Part shown: positions 1-5,463 of the stretch, piece after piece
Position numbering within the stretch: the first letter of the stretch is position 1
How the letters are laid out: each line of letters starts with the position of its first letter
Assembly: GCA_002363635.1 (NCBI GenBank)
Contig: DEWM01000032.1
Location: forward strand, 1 to 5,614
From: Caryophanales bacterium UBA3210
Lineage (GTDB): Bacteria; Bacillota_I; Bacilli_A; RFN20; CAG-449
Length of the DNA: 5,614 nt
Direction: 5' to 3'
Notes under the pieces: model-generated
The model's input: only the letters and a program-made list of their open reading frames with translations
Database searches by the model: none
Told to the model about the DNA's origin: nothing
Translations under genes and position numbers: made by a program

Positions 1-395
1 CCGCTTCCTTTTGAAGCATAGAAATATTCATTTTTTGCAGGGATAGCAATTACACCTGCAACAATTTCATGATTTCTGCATAAAGCAATGTTAGTAGCAA
101 ATTCATCGTCTTTAGTAACAAAGTCTGCAGTACCATCAAGAGGGTCTACAATAAAGATAAATTCTTTATCTAATCTTTCTTTAGTATCTTCGCTTTCTTC
201 TGTTAAAAAGCCGTAAGAAGGAAATAATTCACCTAATTCTTTTCTAATTAATTCATCAGACATTTTGTCTGCGATAGTAACTGGAGAATCATCTTCTTTG
301 ATTTCAATTTCAAATCCTTTTTGATAAACATCCATAATGACGTCTCTCGCCTTTTTAGCGGTTTTTATCATTGCTTCGAGTTCTTTTTCGTACAT
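1..395 (-). CDS. cysQ: CysQ-like 3'(2'),5'-bisphosphate nucleotidase / inositol monophosphatase family (3' end missing)
   Basis: This is the N-terminal 131 residues of an inositol-monophosphatase-superfamily enzyme; the reading frame runs off the left edge of the window. Visible family motifs are DDSPVTIAD (residues 35-43), the metal-binding glutamates in LTEES (E66, E67), and the core metal-binding loop DPLDGT (84-89, with D84 and D87). These are followed by a GVIAIPAKNEYFYASKG segment (114-130) that resembles the CysQ 'GVV..P...YYA..G' region. CysQ enzymes remove the 3'-phosphate of pAp to give AMP, using Mg2+. The ATG at 395-393 lies one base after the nrnA stop codon, with an AGGGAG ribosome site inside the last nrnA codons, so translation is probably coupled to nrnA. 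The neighbour NrnA also has pAp phosphatase activity in Bacillus, which favours CysQ over a plain inositol monophosphatase. The substrate-specific C-terminal half is outside the window, so inositol phosphatase remains possible. Confidence 0.8.
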   Translation of the reverse strand, partial: MYEKELEAMIKTAKKARDVIMDVYQKGFEIEIKEDDSPVTIADKMSDELIRKELGELFPSYGFLTEESEDTKERLDKEFIFIVDPLDGTADFVTKDDEFATNIALCRNHEIVAGVIAIPAKNEYFYASKGS

Positions 396-396
396 T

Positions 397-1338
397 TTAT
401 TTTGACTCCCTAAGAGCTTTATTAATAGCTTCTACAACGTATTTGTGTTCTTCAAGTGAAGATAATTTACAGCCAGATGCGTGTAAGTGACCTCCACCAC
501 CGAAAGCTGCTGCAATCTTTTGAACATCTAAATCTTTTGATCTAAATTCTACTCTAACTTCACCGCTGTCAGATTCACTAAAGAAGACCCAAACTGGATA
601 ACCTTTAATATTAGATAATGAATTAACTTGAGATGCACCTGTATTAAAATCAATACCTAATTTATGTAAATCTTCTTTTGGTAAACACAAATAAATTAAG
701 CCTTCATCAGTCTTAATATAATTTGAATAGATATAGCCTTTAACTCTTAACATCTTTTCATCAGATTCATAAAGCTTATCATAAAGTTGTCCACAGTCAA
801 TTCCAGTTGCAGCAAGTGCTCCTGCGACATTGAAAGTACCCTGATTAATAGGCTGATATAAGAATCTTCCTGAATCAGTAACTAAACCAAGGAATAATGG
901 TAAAGCTGCATCTTTAGTAATTTCGACATTGTTTTCAAGAAGAATTGTAGTAATAATTTCTGTCGCGGAAATTCTTTCAGTTTCAACAAGTTCTATGACA
1001 CCAAAATGTTCTTGAGGAATATGGTGGTCAATTTTAATAATTTCTTTAGCAGTTAAGAATCTTTGATCTTCAACTCTAGATTGGTTTGCAACATCAAGTA
1101 CTAATGCAAGAGATGACTTAACTACTTCATCATCAACTACGTCCATCTTTCCTACTAAATCAAATAATCTAGGGAAACCAGAACCTAAAGCGTAAACTTT
1201 CTTGTCTGGGAAAGCATTTCTAATTGCGTTTCTTAATCCTAACTGAGATCCATAACAATCTCCATCAGGGACGACGTGACCAAAAATTGTGATTACATCA
1301 TATTCTTTAATCTTATTCCAAATATCTTGATAAATCAT
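397..1338 (-). CDS. nrnA: DHH/DHHA1 phosphoesterase NrnA (nanoRNase / pAp phosphatase)
   Basis: This is a complete 313-residue DHH-family phosphoesterase, the size of Bacillus subtilis NrnA (YtqI). The metal-site motifs are all present: HVVPDGD (residues 21-27, with H21, D25 and D27), D82 in LDVAN, the signature DHH (104-106), and TDSGRF (154-159, with D155). The C-terminal DHHA1 substrate-binding domain shows RSK (266-268) and GGGGH (280-284). In Firmicutes this family degrades two- to five-nucleotide RNAs left by other RNases and also dephosphorylates pAp to AMP, in the cytoplasm. The ATG is preceded by AAAGGAG with a rather short spacing of about 4 nt; no better start is visible. The gene follows fba but is separated from it by an intrinsic terminator, and it has its own predicted promoter at 1392-1420. 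It is followed after one base by the cysQ-like gene, so the two form a small operon. Confidence 0.95.
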   Translation of the reverse strand: MIYQDIWNKIKEYDVITIFGHVVPDGDCYGSQLGLRNAIRNAFPDKKVYALGSGFPRLFDLVGKMDVVDDEVVKSSLALVLDVANQSRVEDQRFLTAKEIIKIDHHIPQEHFGVIELVETERISATEIITTILLENNVEITKDAALPLFLGLVTDSGRFLYQPINQGTFNVAGALAATGIDCGQLYDKLYESDEKMLRVKGYIYSNYIKTDEGLIYLCLPKEDLHKLGIDFNTGASQVNSLSNIKGYPVWVFFSESDSGEVRVEFRSKDLDVQKIAAAFGGGGHLHASGCKLSSLEEHKYVVEAINKALRESK

Positions 1339-1356
1339 ATAGCTCCTTTATACATC

Positions 1357-1391
1357 AAAAAAATGAGTTCTAATAATTTTTAGAACTCATT
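1357..1391 (-). terminator. Intrinsic terminator of fba
   Basis: On the minus strand a perfect 12-bp inverted repeat (arms at 1391-1380 and 1373-1362, AATGAGTTCTAA and its complement) encloses a 6-nt loop. It runs into a tract of seven T (1363-1357). It begins 12 nt after the fba stop codon, the usual place for a Rho-independent terminator. The 5' arm overlaps the expected start point of the promoter at 1392-1420, so this element would act only on transcripts coming from fba. On the plus strand the repeat is not followed by a T tract, so it is probably one-directional. Confidence 0.9.
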
Positions 1392-1420
1392 ATTATATCA
1401 AAGTTAGTTAGCTTTGCCAA
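1392..1420 (-). promoter_or_regulatory. Predicted sigma-A promoter for nrnA-cysQ
   Basis: Read on the minus strand: TTGGCA (1420-1415, five of six matches to TTGACA), a 17-nt spacer, then TATAAT (1397-1392, perfect). A TG one base upstream of the -10 makes an extended -10. The -35 lies within the last codons of fba and the spacer spans the fba stop codon. The expected transcription start, near 1385-1387, falls inside the first arm of the fba terminator. This leaves a leader of about 47-50 nt before the nrnA ATG. It is the best-matching promoter in the window. It is predicted by eye only. Confidence 0.75.
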
Positions 1421-2285
1421 CTTCACCGAATAAAGTCATTTTTTCTTTGACTTTAGCACGGATAGCTTCGAAACCTGGTTTTAATAACTTACGTGGATCG
1501 TAGCCTTTTGCAGTATTTGCTGCAGTTGGATCTGCTTTACCTGCTGCACAGTAAGCAATTGTTGCTTCTGCGAAAACTAATTGGCAGTCTGTATTAACAT
1601 TGATTTTTGAAACGCCGTTTTTAACAGCAGCGACAATCTGATCATCAGGAATACCTGTTCCACCGTGTAAAACAAGTGGGATGTTACCTGTAGCAGCGTT
1701 GATATCTGCTAAAGCTGATAATTGTAAACCTTCCCAGTTTGCAGGATAGATACCGTGAATATTACCAATACCTGCTGCTAAGAAATCGATGCCTAATGAT
1801 GTCATTAAAGCACATTCTTTTGGATCTGCAACTTCACCTTTACCAGTGATACCATCTTCAGTTCCGCCAATTGAGCCAACTTCTGCTTCAACTGAGAGGC
1901 CTCTATCGTGTGCAAGCTTAACTAATTCTTTTGTCTTTTCGATGTTTTCTTCTAGTGGTAATGATGAGCCATCAAACATAATTGATGTGAAACCAGCTTC
2001 GATACATGCTTTTGCAGCATCGTAGTTACCATGGTCTAAGTGTAAAGCAACTGGAACTGTAATACCGAGTTCTTCATCTAAAGCTTTAACCATTGCAGCA
2101 ACGACTTTGTAACCGCCCATGTATTTTGCAGCGCCCATTGAAACGCCTAAAATAACTGGTGCATTTAATTCTTGTGCTTCGAGTAAGATAGCTTTTGTCC
2201 ACTCAAGGTTGTTGATGTTAAATTGGCCAACAGCATAATGTCCTGCTTTAGCTTCTTTTAACATACGTGTAGCATTAACTAACAT
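1404..2285 (-). CDS. fba: Class II (zinc) fructose-1,6-bisphosphate aldolase
   Basis: This is a 293-residue class II aldolase, close to the roughly 285 residues of the Bacillus type. It splits fructose-1,6-bisphosphate into dihydroxyacetone phosphate and glyceraldehyde-3-phosphate in glycolysis, and runs the reverse reaction in gluconeogenesis. The motifs are clear: HLDHG (82-86, D84 as catalytic acid and H85 as zinc ligand), EAEVG (133-137), GNIHGIY (174-180, H177 as zinc ligand), HGGTG (207-211, H207 as zinc ligand) and KINVNTD (227-233, phosphate/substrate loop). The asparagine at 231 fits the class IIB branch (FbaA/GatY-like). The GatY/KbaY tagatose-bisphosphate aldolases are close relatives, but the neighbouring rpoE and the Bacillus-like gene order favour glycolytic Fba. 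A strong AGGAGG sits 11 nt before the ATG. The gene appears to be transcribed alone: terminators lie on both sides and an extended -10 promoter lies upstream. Confidence 0.95.
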   Translation of the reverse strand: MLVNATRMLKEAKAGHYAVGQFNINNLEWTKAILLEAQELNAPVILGVSMGAAKYMGGYKVVAAMVKALDEELGITVPVALHLDHGNYDAAKACIEAGFTSIMFDGSSLPLEENIEKTKELVKLAHDRGLSVEAEVGSIGGTEDGITGKGEVADPKECALMTSLGIDFLAAGIGNIHGIYPANWEGLQLSALADINAATGNIPLVLHGGTGIPDDQIVAAVKNGVSKINVNTDCQLVFAEATIAYCAAGKADPTAANTAKGYDPRKLLKPGFEAIRAKVKEKMTLFGEVGKAN

Positions 2286-2308
2286 AGTATTTTTTTCCTC
2301 CTAATAAA

Positions 2309-2322
2309 TACTTTATTAAGTA
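2309..2322 (-). repeat. Small stem-loop at the predicted 5' end of the fba leader
   Basis: On the minus strand TACTT and AAGTA form a 5-bp stem around a 4-nt AATA loop. If transcription starts at the G at 2323, seven bases after the -10, the fba messenger would begin almost directly with this hairpin, which ends a few bases before the ribosome-binding site. Such 5'-end hairpins can protect a messenger from decay. The stem is short and AT-rich, so chance is a real alternative. Confidence 0.3.
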
Positions 2323-2329
2323 CGAAAAT

Positions 2330-2338
2330 ATTATAGCA
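2330..2338 (-). promoter_or_regulatory. Predicted extended -10 promoter of fba
   Basis: The minus strand reads TGCTATAAT: a perfect -10 hexamer (2335-2330) with the TGn extension (2338-2336). No good -35 stands at 16-18 nt upstream, so this would depend on the extended -10. Start is expected near 2323, giving a leader of about 38 nt that contains the AGGAGG. A weaker alternative lies just upstream: TTGAGA (2375-2370), 18 nt, TTTATT (2351-2346). Position between the rpoE terminator and fba supports a promoter here. Confidence 0.65.
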
Positions 2339-2391
2339 CAACAAAAATAAAGAATATATTTATTTTTAGTCTCAATTTATAGAAATTGTAC

Positions 2392-2418
2392 AAAAAAACC
2401 ACATTATATTAATGTGGT
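2392..2418 (-). terminator. Intrinsic terminator after rpoE
   Basis: On the minus strand a 9-bp perfect stem (arms 2418-2410 and 2406-2398, ACCACATTA and its complement) with a 3-nt loop is followed by seven T (2398-2392, the first of them paired in the stem). It starts 11 nt after the rpoE stop codon and closes the ywiB-argS-rpoE unit. Confidence 0.9.
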
Positions 2419-2429
2419 CTTTAAATTTA

Positions 2430-2852
2430 TTAGAATTCTTCCTCTTCTTCGGATTTCTTTTCGTCTTCTTCGTCATCTTCTTCAGAAAGGCTTTCACCTT
2501 CATCGTCGTCATCTTCGACTTCAATACCAAGAGCCTTTTCTTCTTGACGAAGTTCTTCTTTTTCTTCTAAATCGTCCTCGATATCATCTTCATCATCTGA
2601 GTAGAAGTCCATATCTGGTTTCTTAACTTCATCAAATGTGTATTTGTCTTTAAGATCCCATGTATTATTTGGTCTATTAACAAATCTACCATCTTCAAGT
2701 AAGTCTGTATATAATTTACCAATCTTACCAGCTTTGTTGTCTGGGTTTTCACCTAATTCTTCACAAAGTTTATTCCATAATGTGAGGAATTCAATTGGTT
2801 CGCCATTAGCTTTGACGATATCATATGCGATATCAATACGTGATTTAGTCAT
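2430..2852 (-). CDS. rpoE: DNA-directed RNA polymerase delta subunit
   Basis: This 140-residue protein has the two-part build of the delta subunit found in Bacilli and relatives. A folded N-terminal HARE-HTH domain spans about residues 1-75, including the pattern LWNKLCEELG (25-34), KIGKLYTDLLEDGRFV (43-58) and TWDLKDKY (64-71). A disordered, highly acidic tail follows: by my count 37 of the last 61 residues are Asp or Glu. Delta binds core RNA polymerase, helps it recycle by displacing nucleic acid, and makes initiation more sensitive to the concentration of the first nucleotide. The tail is somewhat shorter than in B. subtilis (about 173 residues in total). The start is supported by GGAGGA 7 nt before the ATG. 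It lies 24 nt after argS with no terminator between them, and is followed by a terminator, so it is the last gene of its operon. This is not the sigma-E gene that shares the symbol in Proteobacteria. Confidence 0.93.
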   Translation of the reverse strand: MTKSRIDIAYDIVKANGEPIEFLTLWNKLCEELGENPDNKAGKIGKLYTDLLEDGRFVNRPNNTWDLKDKYTFDEVKKPDMDFYSDDEDDIEDDLEEKEELRQEEKALGIEVEDDDDEGESLSEEDDEEDEKKSEEEEEF

Positions 2853-2876
2853 CTTTTTGTCCTCCGTTATTATTTA

Positions 2877-4508
2877 TTACATTTTTTCAGGTGCAGATAC
2901 ACCAATGACTTCTAATGCATTCTTCATAACTATTTTACTTGCTTTTGCAAGTGCAAGTCTAGAAGAAGTTAATTCTAAGTTGCTTTCATCATAAATTCTG
3001 CATTCTGAATAGAATTCGTGAATTGATGTAGCAAGTTTTTGAATGTAGTTTGTAATTTTGTAAGGTGCTCTTTCTTTTGCAGCTACTGCAACTTCCTTAG
3101 GGAAATCAGAAATAACTTTTAATAAGTTTAATTCTTTTTCTTCCTTTAAGAGTTTTCCATCGTAATCAAGTGCGATATCTTTACCCTTTTCTAAAACTTG
3201 AGAAAGTCTAGCGTGTGCATATTGAGCGTAGTAAACAGGGTTTGATGATTCCATCTTACCTGCTAAGTCTAAATCAAAATCTAAGTGTGAAGATGCTGCT
3301 CTAGAGATAAAGAAATATCTAACTGCATCTGTACCAACTTCGTCACAAAGTTCTTTCATACCAACTGCATTACCAGTTCTCTTTGACATCTTGTATTCTT
3401 CGCCATCTTTGAATAATCTAACCATTTGGATTAATTCAATATTTAATGCATTTGGATTATAACCAAGCATTGCCATAGATGATTTCATTCTTTCGATATA
3501 TCCGTGGTGGTCTGCACCAAGAACATCGATTAATACATCATAGCCTCTATCAAATTTATTCTTGTGGTAAGCAATATCTGGAAGTAAATATGTGTATGAG
3601 CCGTCAGACTTAATTAAGACTCTATCCTTATCATCTGTGAAATCAGTTGTTCTTAAGAATAAAGCATTATCTTCGTTGTATTCATATTTCTTTAATAAGT
3701 CTAAGACTTCTTCAACTTTACCTGCATTTCTAATATCAAGTTCACTTGAGAAGACATCAAACTTAACTCTGAAATCTGTTAAGTCATCACATAACTTATC
3801 GAGTAAGAATTTTGTACCTCTTCTCTTGAAGTAGTTATATCCTTCTTCTGAGTCTACTAAGTACTTATCTCCAACTTCTTCAACCATCTTCTTAGCAACT
3901 TCAATTAAGTCTTTTGAATGGTAACCATCATCTGGTAAAACTCTTGAGTTATCACCTAATACTTCATGGTATCTAACAATAAGAGAATCTGCTAAGTGGT
4001 TAATTTGAACGCCAGCATCGTTAACATAATATTCTCTAGTTACGTTATAGCCTGCTTTTTCATATAATCTACAAATTGTATCGCCAATAGCAGCACCTCT
4101 AGCATGGCCTAAGTGTAAAGTACCTGTTGGGTTAGCACTAACGAATTCAACGTTGATCTTTTCTTCATGTTTTTCTTTTGCTTCACCATATTTATCACCT
4201 TCAGCTACAATAGTTTTAATAATTGATGAAAGTGAATCACTCTTGATGAAGAAATTAATAAAGCCAGGGCCTGCAATTTCAATATTTTCAATAAAGTCTT
4301 CATGGATATTTGCAACAATGTCTTTTGCAATTAAAGCAGGAGCCTTATGTAAGTTTCTTGCTTGTGTCATTGCAACTGTTGTAGCGTAGTCACCATGTGC
4401 TTTATCTTTTGATCTTTCAATAACGATAGATTCAAGAGCGATTTCAACGCCTAATGTTTTTAAAGCGTTTTGGATAGTTGTTTTTAAAGATGTTTCGATA
4501 TCTAACAT
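2877..4508 (-). CDS. argS: Arginyl-tRNA synthetase
   Basis: This is a complete 543-residue class I aminoacyl-tRNA synthetase that attaches arginine to tRNA-Arg in the cytoplasm. An N-terminal additional domain that contacts the tRNA D-loop spans about residues 1-100. The catalytic fold follows, with the ArgRS signature VSANPTGTLHLGHARG (123-138, HIGH motif = HLGH 132-135), GADHHGY (331-337) and the KMSKS loop as KMSKR (373-377). The C-terminal DALR anticodon-binding domain starts near NPVYYAQYAHAR (423-434), and the protein ends in the typical VIGVSAPEKM. Length is within the normal range and no key motif is missing. The ATG overlaps the end of the ywiB-like gene by 7 nt in another frame, and a GAGGG lies 7 nt upstream, so translational coupling is likely. 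There is no room for a T-box leader directly ahead of it; any control would act at the upstream promoter. Confidence 0.97.
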   Translation of the reverse strand: MLDIETSLKTTIQNALKTLGVEIALESIVIERSKDKAHGDYATTVAMTQARNLHKAPALIAKDIVANIHEDFIENIEIAGPGFINFFIKSDSLSSIIKTIVAEGDKYGEAKEKHEEKINVEFVSANPTGTLHLGHARGAAIGDTICRLYEKAGYNVTREYYVNDAGVQINHLADSLIVRYHEVLGDNSRVLPDDGYHSKDLIEVAKKMVEEVGDKYLVDSEEGYNYFKRRGTKFLLDKLCDDLTDFRVKFDVFSSELDIRNAGKVEEVLDLLKKYEYNEDNALFLRTTDFTDDKDRVLIKSDGSYTYLLPDIAYHKNKFDRGYDVLIDVLGADHHGYIERMKSSMAMLGYNPNALNIELIQMVRLFKDGEEYKMSKRTGNAVGMKELCDEVGTDAVRYFFISRAASSHLDFDLDLAGKMESSNPVYYAQYAHARLSQVLEKGKDIALDYDGKLLKEEKELNLLKVISDFPKEVAVAAKERAPYKITNYIQKLATSIHEFYSECRIYDESNLELTSSRLALAKASKIVMKNALEVIGVSAPEKM

Positions 4509-4930
4509 AATTTTTCCCTCTCTGCTGTAATAGTTACCTTATTTGCAGTAACTGGTTTATCTAATTTATCACTGTCATATAAATCGTATTCAAGGACGAC
4601 TTCTTCTTCAGTTAATTTTAATGTAAATGTTTTAGTAAACAAATTCATTGAATGATCTGCATCTAATCGATAAGTACATTTACCTGTTTCATCTAAAGAA
4701 AGTTCCATACGCATCTTAACGTTGTCGTTAGTTTCAGTGATGATGATTTTTTCTTTGCTAAAATCAATTCCAATCATTAATGTACCTGCATCAGTTTCAA
4801 AGAATCGATAAAGGTAAGTTTTTAAATCTGAATCCAATGAAACAACTTCGCCGTTATATTCAACACTTGCGCGTTGTCGAGTAGCGTAGTCTTTCATCTC
4901 TAATTTGAATTTTGCGAGTTTATTTGACAT
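4502..4930 (-). CDS. ywiB: DUF1934 / YwiB-like small beta-barrel protein
   Basis: From the ATG at 4930 this is a 142-residue soluble protein with no signal peptide or membrane segment. It is rich in alternating hydrophobic beta-strand patterns, for example KTYLYRF (37-43), TLMIGIDF (50-57), KIIITE (61-66), VVLEYDLYD (111-119) and NKVTITA (130-136). That pattern, its length and its place directly before argS match YwiB of Bacillus (DUF1934, a calycin-like barrel of unknown function). The identification rests on context and pattern more than on strong motifs. An in-frame ATG at 4945 would add five residues, but it has no ribosome site, while GGAGA sits 4 nt before the ATG at 4930. The predicted promoter at 4948-4976 would also start transcription downstream of 4945. 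The gene ends in TAG, overlapping the argS start by 7 nt. Confidence 0.65.
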   Translation of the reverse strand: MSNKLAKFKLEMKDYATRQRASVEYNGEVVSLDSDLKTYLYRFFETDAGTLMIGIDFSKEKIIITETNDNVKMRMELSLDETGKCTYRLDADHSMNLFTKTFTLKLTEEEVVLEYDLYDSDKLDKPVTANKVTITAEREKLC

Positions 4931-4934
4931 ATTT

Positions 4935-4940
4935 TCTCCG
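4935..4940 (-). promoter_or_regulatory. Ribosome-binding site that sets the ywiB start
   Basis: The minus strand reads CGGAGA, ending 4 nt before the ATG at 4930-4928. No purine-rich site precedes the alternative in-frame ATG at 4945, which is therefore rejected as the start. Confidence 0.75.
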
Positions 4941-4947
4941 TTCATGC

Positions 4948-4976
4948 ATTATATACAATTAATATTGTATATACAA
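4948..4976 (-). promoter_or_regulatory. Predicted promoter for ywiB-argS-rpoE
   Basis: On the minus strand TTGTAT (4976-4971, three of six matches to TTGACA) is separated by exactly 17 nt from a perfect TATAAT (4953-4948). The expected start is at A4941 or A4942, which leaves a very short leader of about 11 nt that just contains the ribosome site. The 50-nt gap between ispF and ywiB, the widest within the right-hand gene cluster, is consistent with a promoter here. The -35 is weak, and transcription may also read through from ychF-ispF because no clear terminator lies between. Confidence 0.55.
4950..4973 (-). repeat. Perfect 24-bp palindrome within the ywiB promoter (possible operator)
   Basis: The arms TATATACAAT (4950-4959) and ATTGTATATA (4964-4973) are exact complements around a 4-nt TAAT centre. 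The palindrome covers the whole spacer and touches both promoter hexamers, where a dimeric repressor would block RNA polymerase. It lacks a following T tract and is almost all A/T, so it is a poor terminator. No regulator gene is in the window, and chance in AT-rich DNA cannot be excluded. Confidence 0.5.
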
Positions 4977-4980
4977 CAAA

Positions 4981-5451
4981 TTAATCATTACTAATTAATA
5001 ATGAACACATACATTCAATATTTCGGATTTCTCCAATATTTTCATTTGTTTGTGGTTTGATACTTACATTTTCAATGTCAGTATCTAAAATTTTAGCGAT
5101 ACTTGCTCTAATTTCTGGTAAATATTTTTGTAAATGTGGTTTATCAAGAATTACACAAGCATCTAGATTAACTAATTTATAGCCTTTTGCTAAGACTAAT
5201 TTATAACACTCTTTAAGGATGATTTTAGAATCCATATTTTCAGTTTCTTTGCTAGTATCTGGGAAGAGTTTACCTAAGTCTCCTAAAGATAAAGAGCCAA
5301 GAAAAGCTTCTGCTATAGCGTGAAGAAGGCAATCTCCATCACTATGAGAAACAGGTCCGTAGATAGAAGGAACTTCGATTCCTCCAATCATAAATGGACG
5401 ACCATTTTCTTCAATACGATGAATGTCTCTAGAAAATCCGATTCTAATCAT
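4981..5451 (-). CDS. ispF: 2-C-methyl-D-erythritol 2,4-cyclodiphosphate synthase
   Basis: This is a 156-residue IspF, the normal family length. It cyclises CDP-methylerythritol phosphate to methylerythritol 2,4-cyclodiphosphate with release of CMP, in the MEP route to isoprenoids; the enzyme is a cytoplasmic zinc trimer. Visible residues are the metal ligands D9 and H11 (SRDIH) and H44, the conserved HSDGD (36-40), LGDLGKLFPDT (56-66), and KPQTNENIG (132-140) in place of the usual KATTxExLG. The end is divergent: the common GRxEGIA segment is replaced by RNIECMC (143-149), with E146 kept. The ATG has AGGAG 5 nt upstream and lies 12 nt after the ychF stop, so the two are probably co-transcribed. 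No other MEP-pathway gene is in the window. The name is secure despite the divergence. Confidence 0.93.
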   Translation of the reverse strand: MIRIGFSRDIHRIEENGRPFMIGGIEVPSIYGPVSHSDGDCLLHAIAEAFLGSLSLGDLGKLFPDTSKETENMDSKIILKECYKLVLAKGYKLVNLDACVILDKPHLQKYLPEIRASIAKILDTDIENVSIKPQTNENIGEIRNIECMCSLLISND

Positions 5452-5463
5452 AGTGTCTCCTTA

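Noticed and set aside
1789..2025. Plus-strand open frame opposite fba, and similar plus-strand frames at 2414-2626, 2638-2994, 3592-3834 and 4153-4389
   Set aside because: Each lies inside a well-identified minus-strand gene (the one at 2638-2994 spans the rpoE-argS boundary), shows no protein-family motif, and has low-complexity composition reflecting the codons opposite; these are antisense shadows.
2567..2752. Minus-strand open frame in another frame within rpoE
   Set aside because: It is wholly inside rpoE, and its composition is simply the frame-shifted acidic-tail codons.
4950..4973. Palindrome read as a terminator after ispF
   Set aside because: The stem is nearly all A/T and is followed on the minus strand by AATGC rather than a T tract, so an intrinsic terminator is unlikely.
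4509..4980. T-box riboswitch controlling argS
   Set aside because: argS starts inside the preceding gene, and the only upstream gap (4931-4980) is far too short for a T-box leader.
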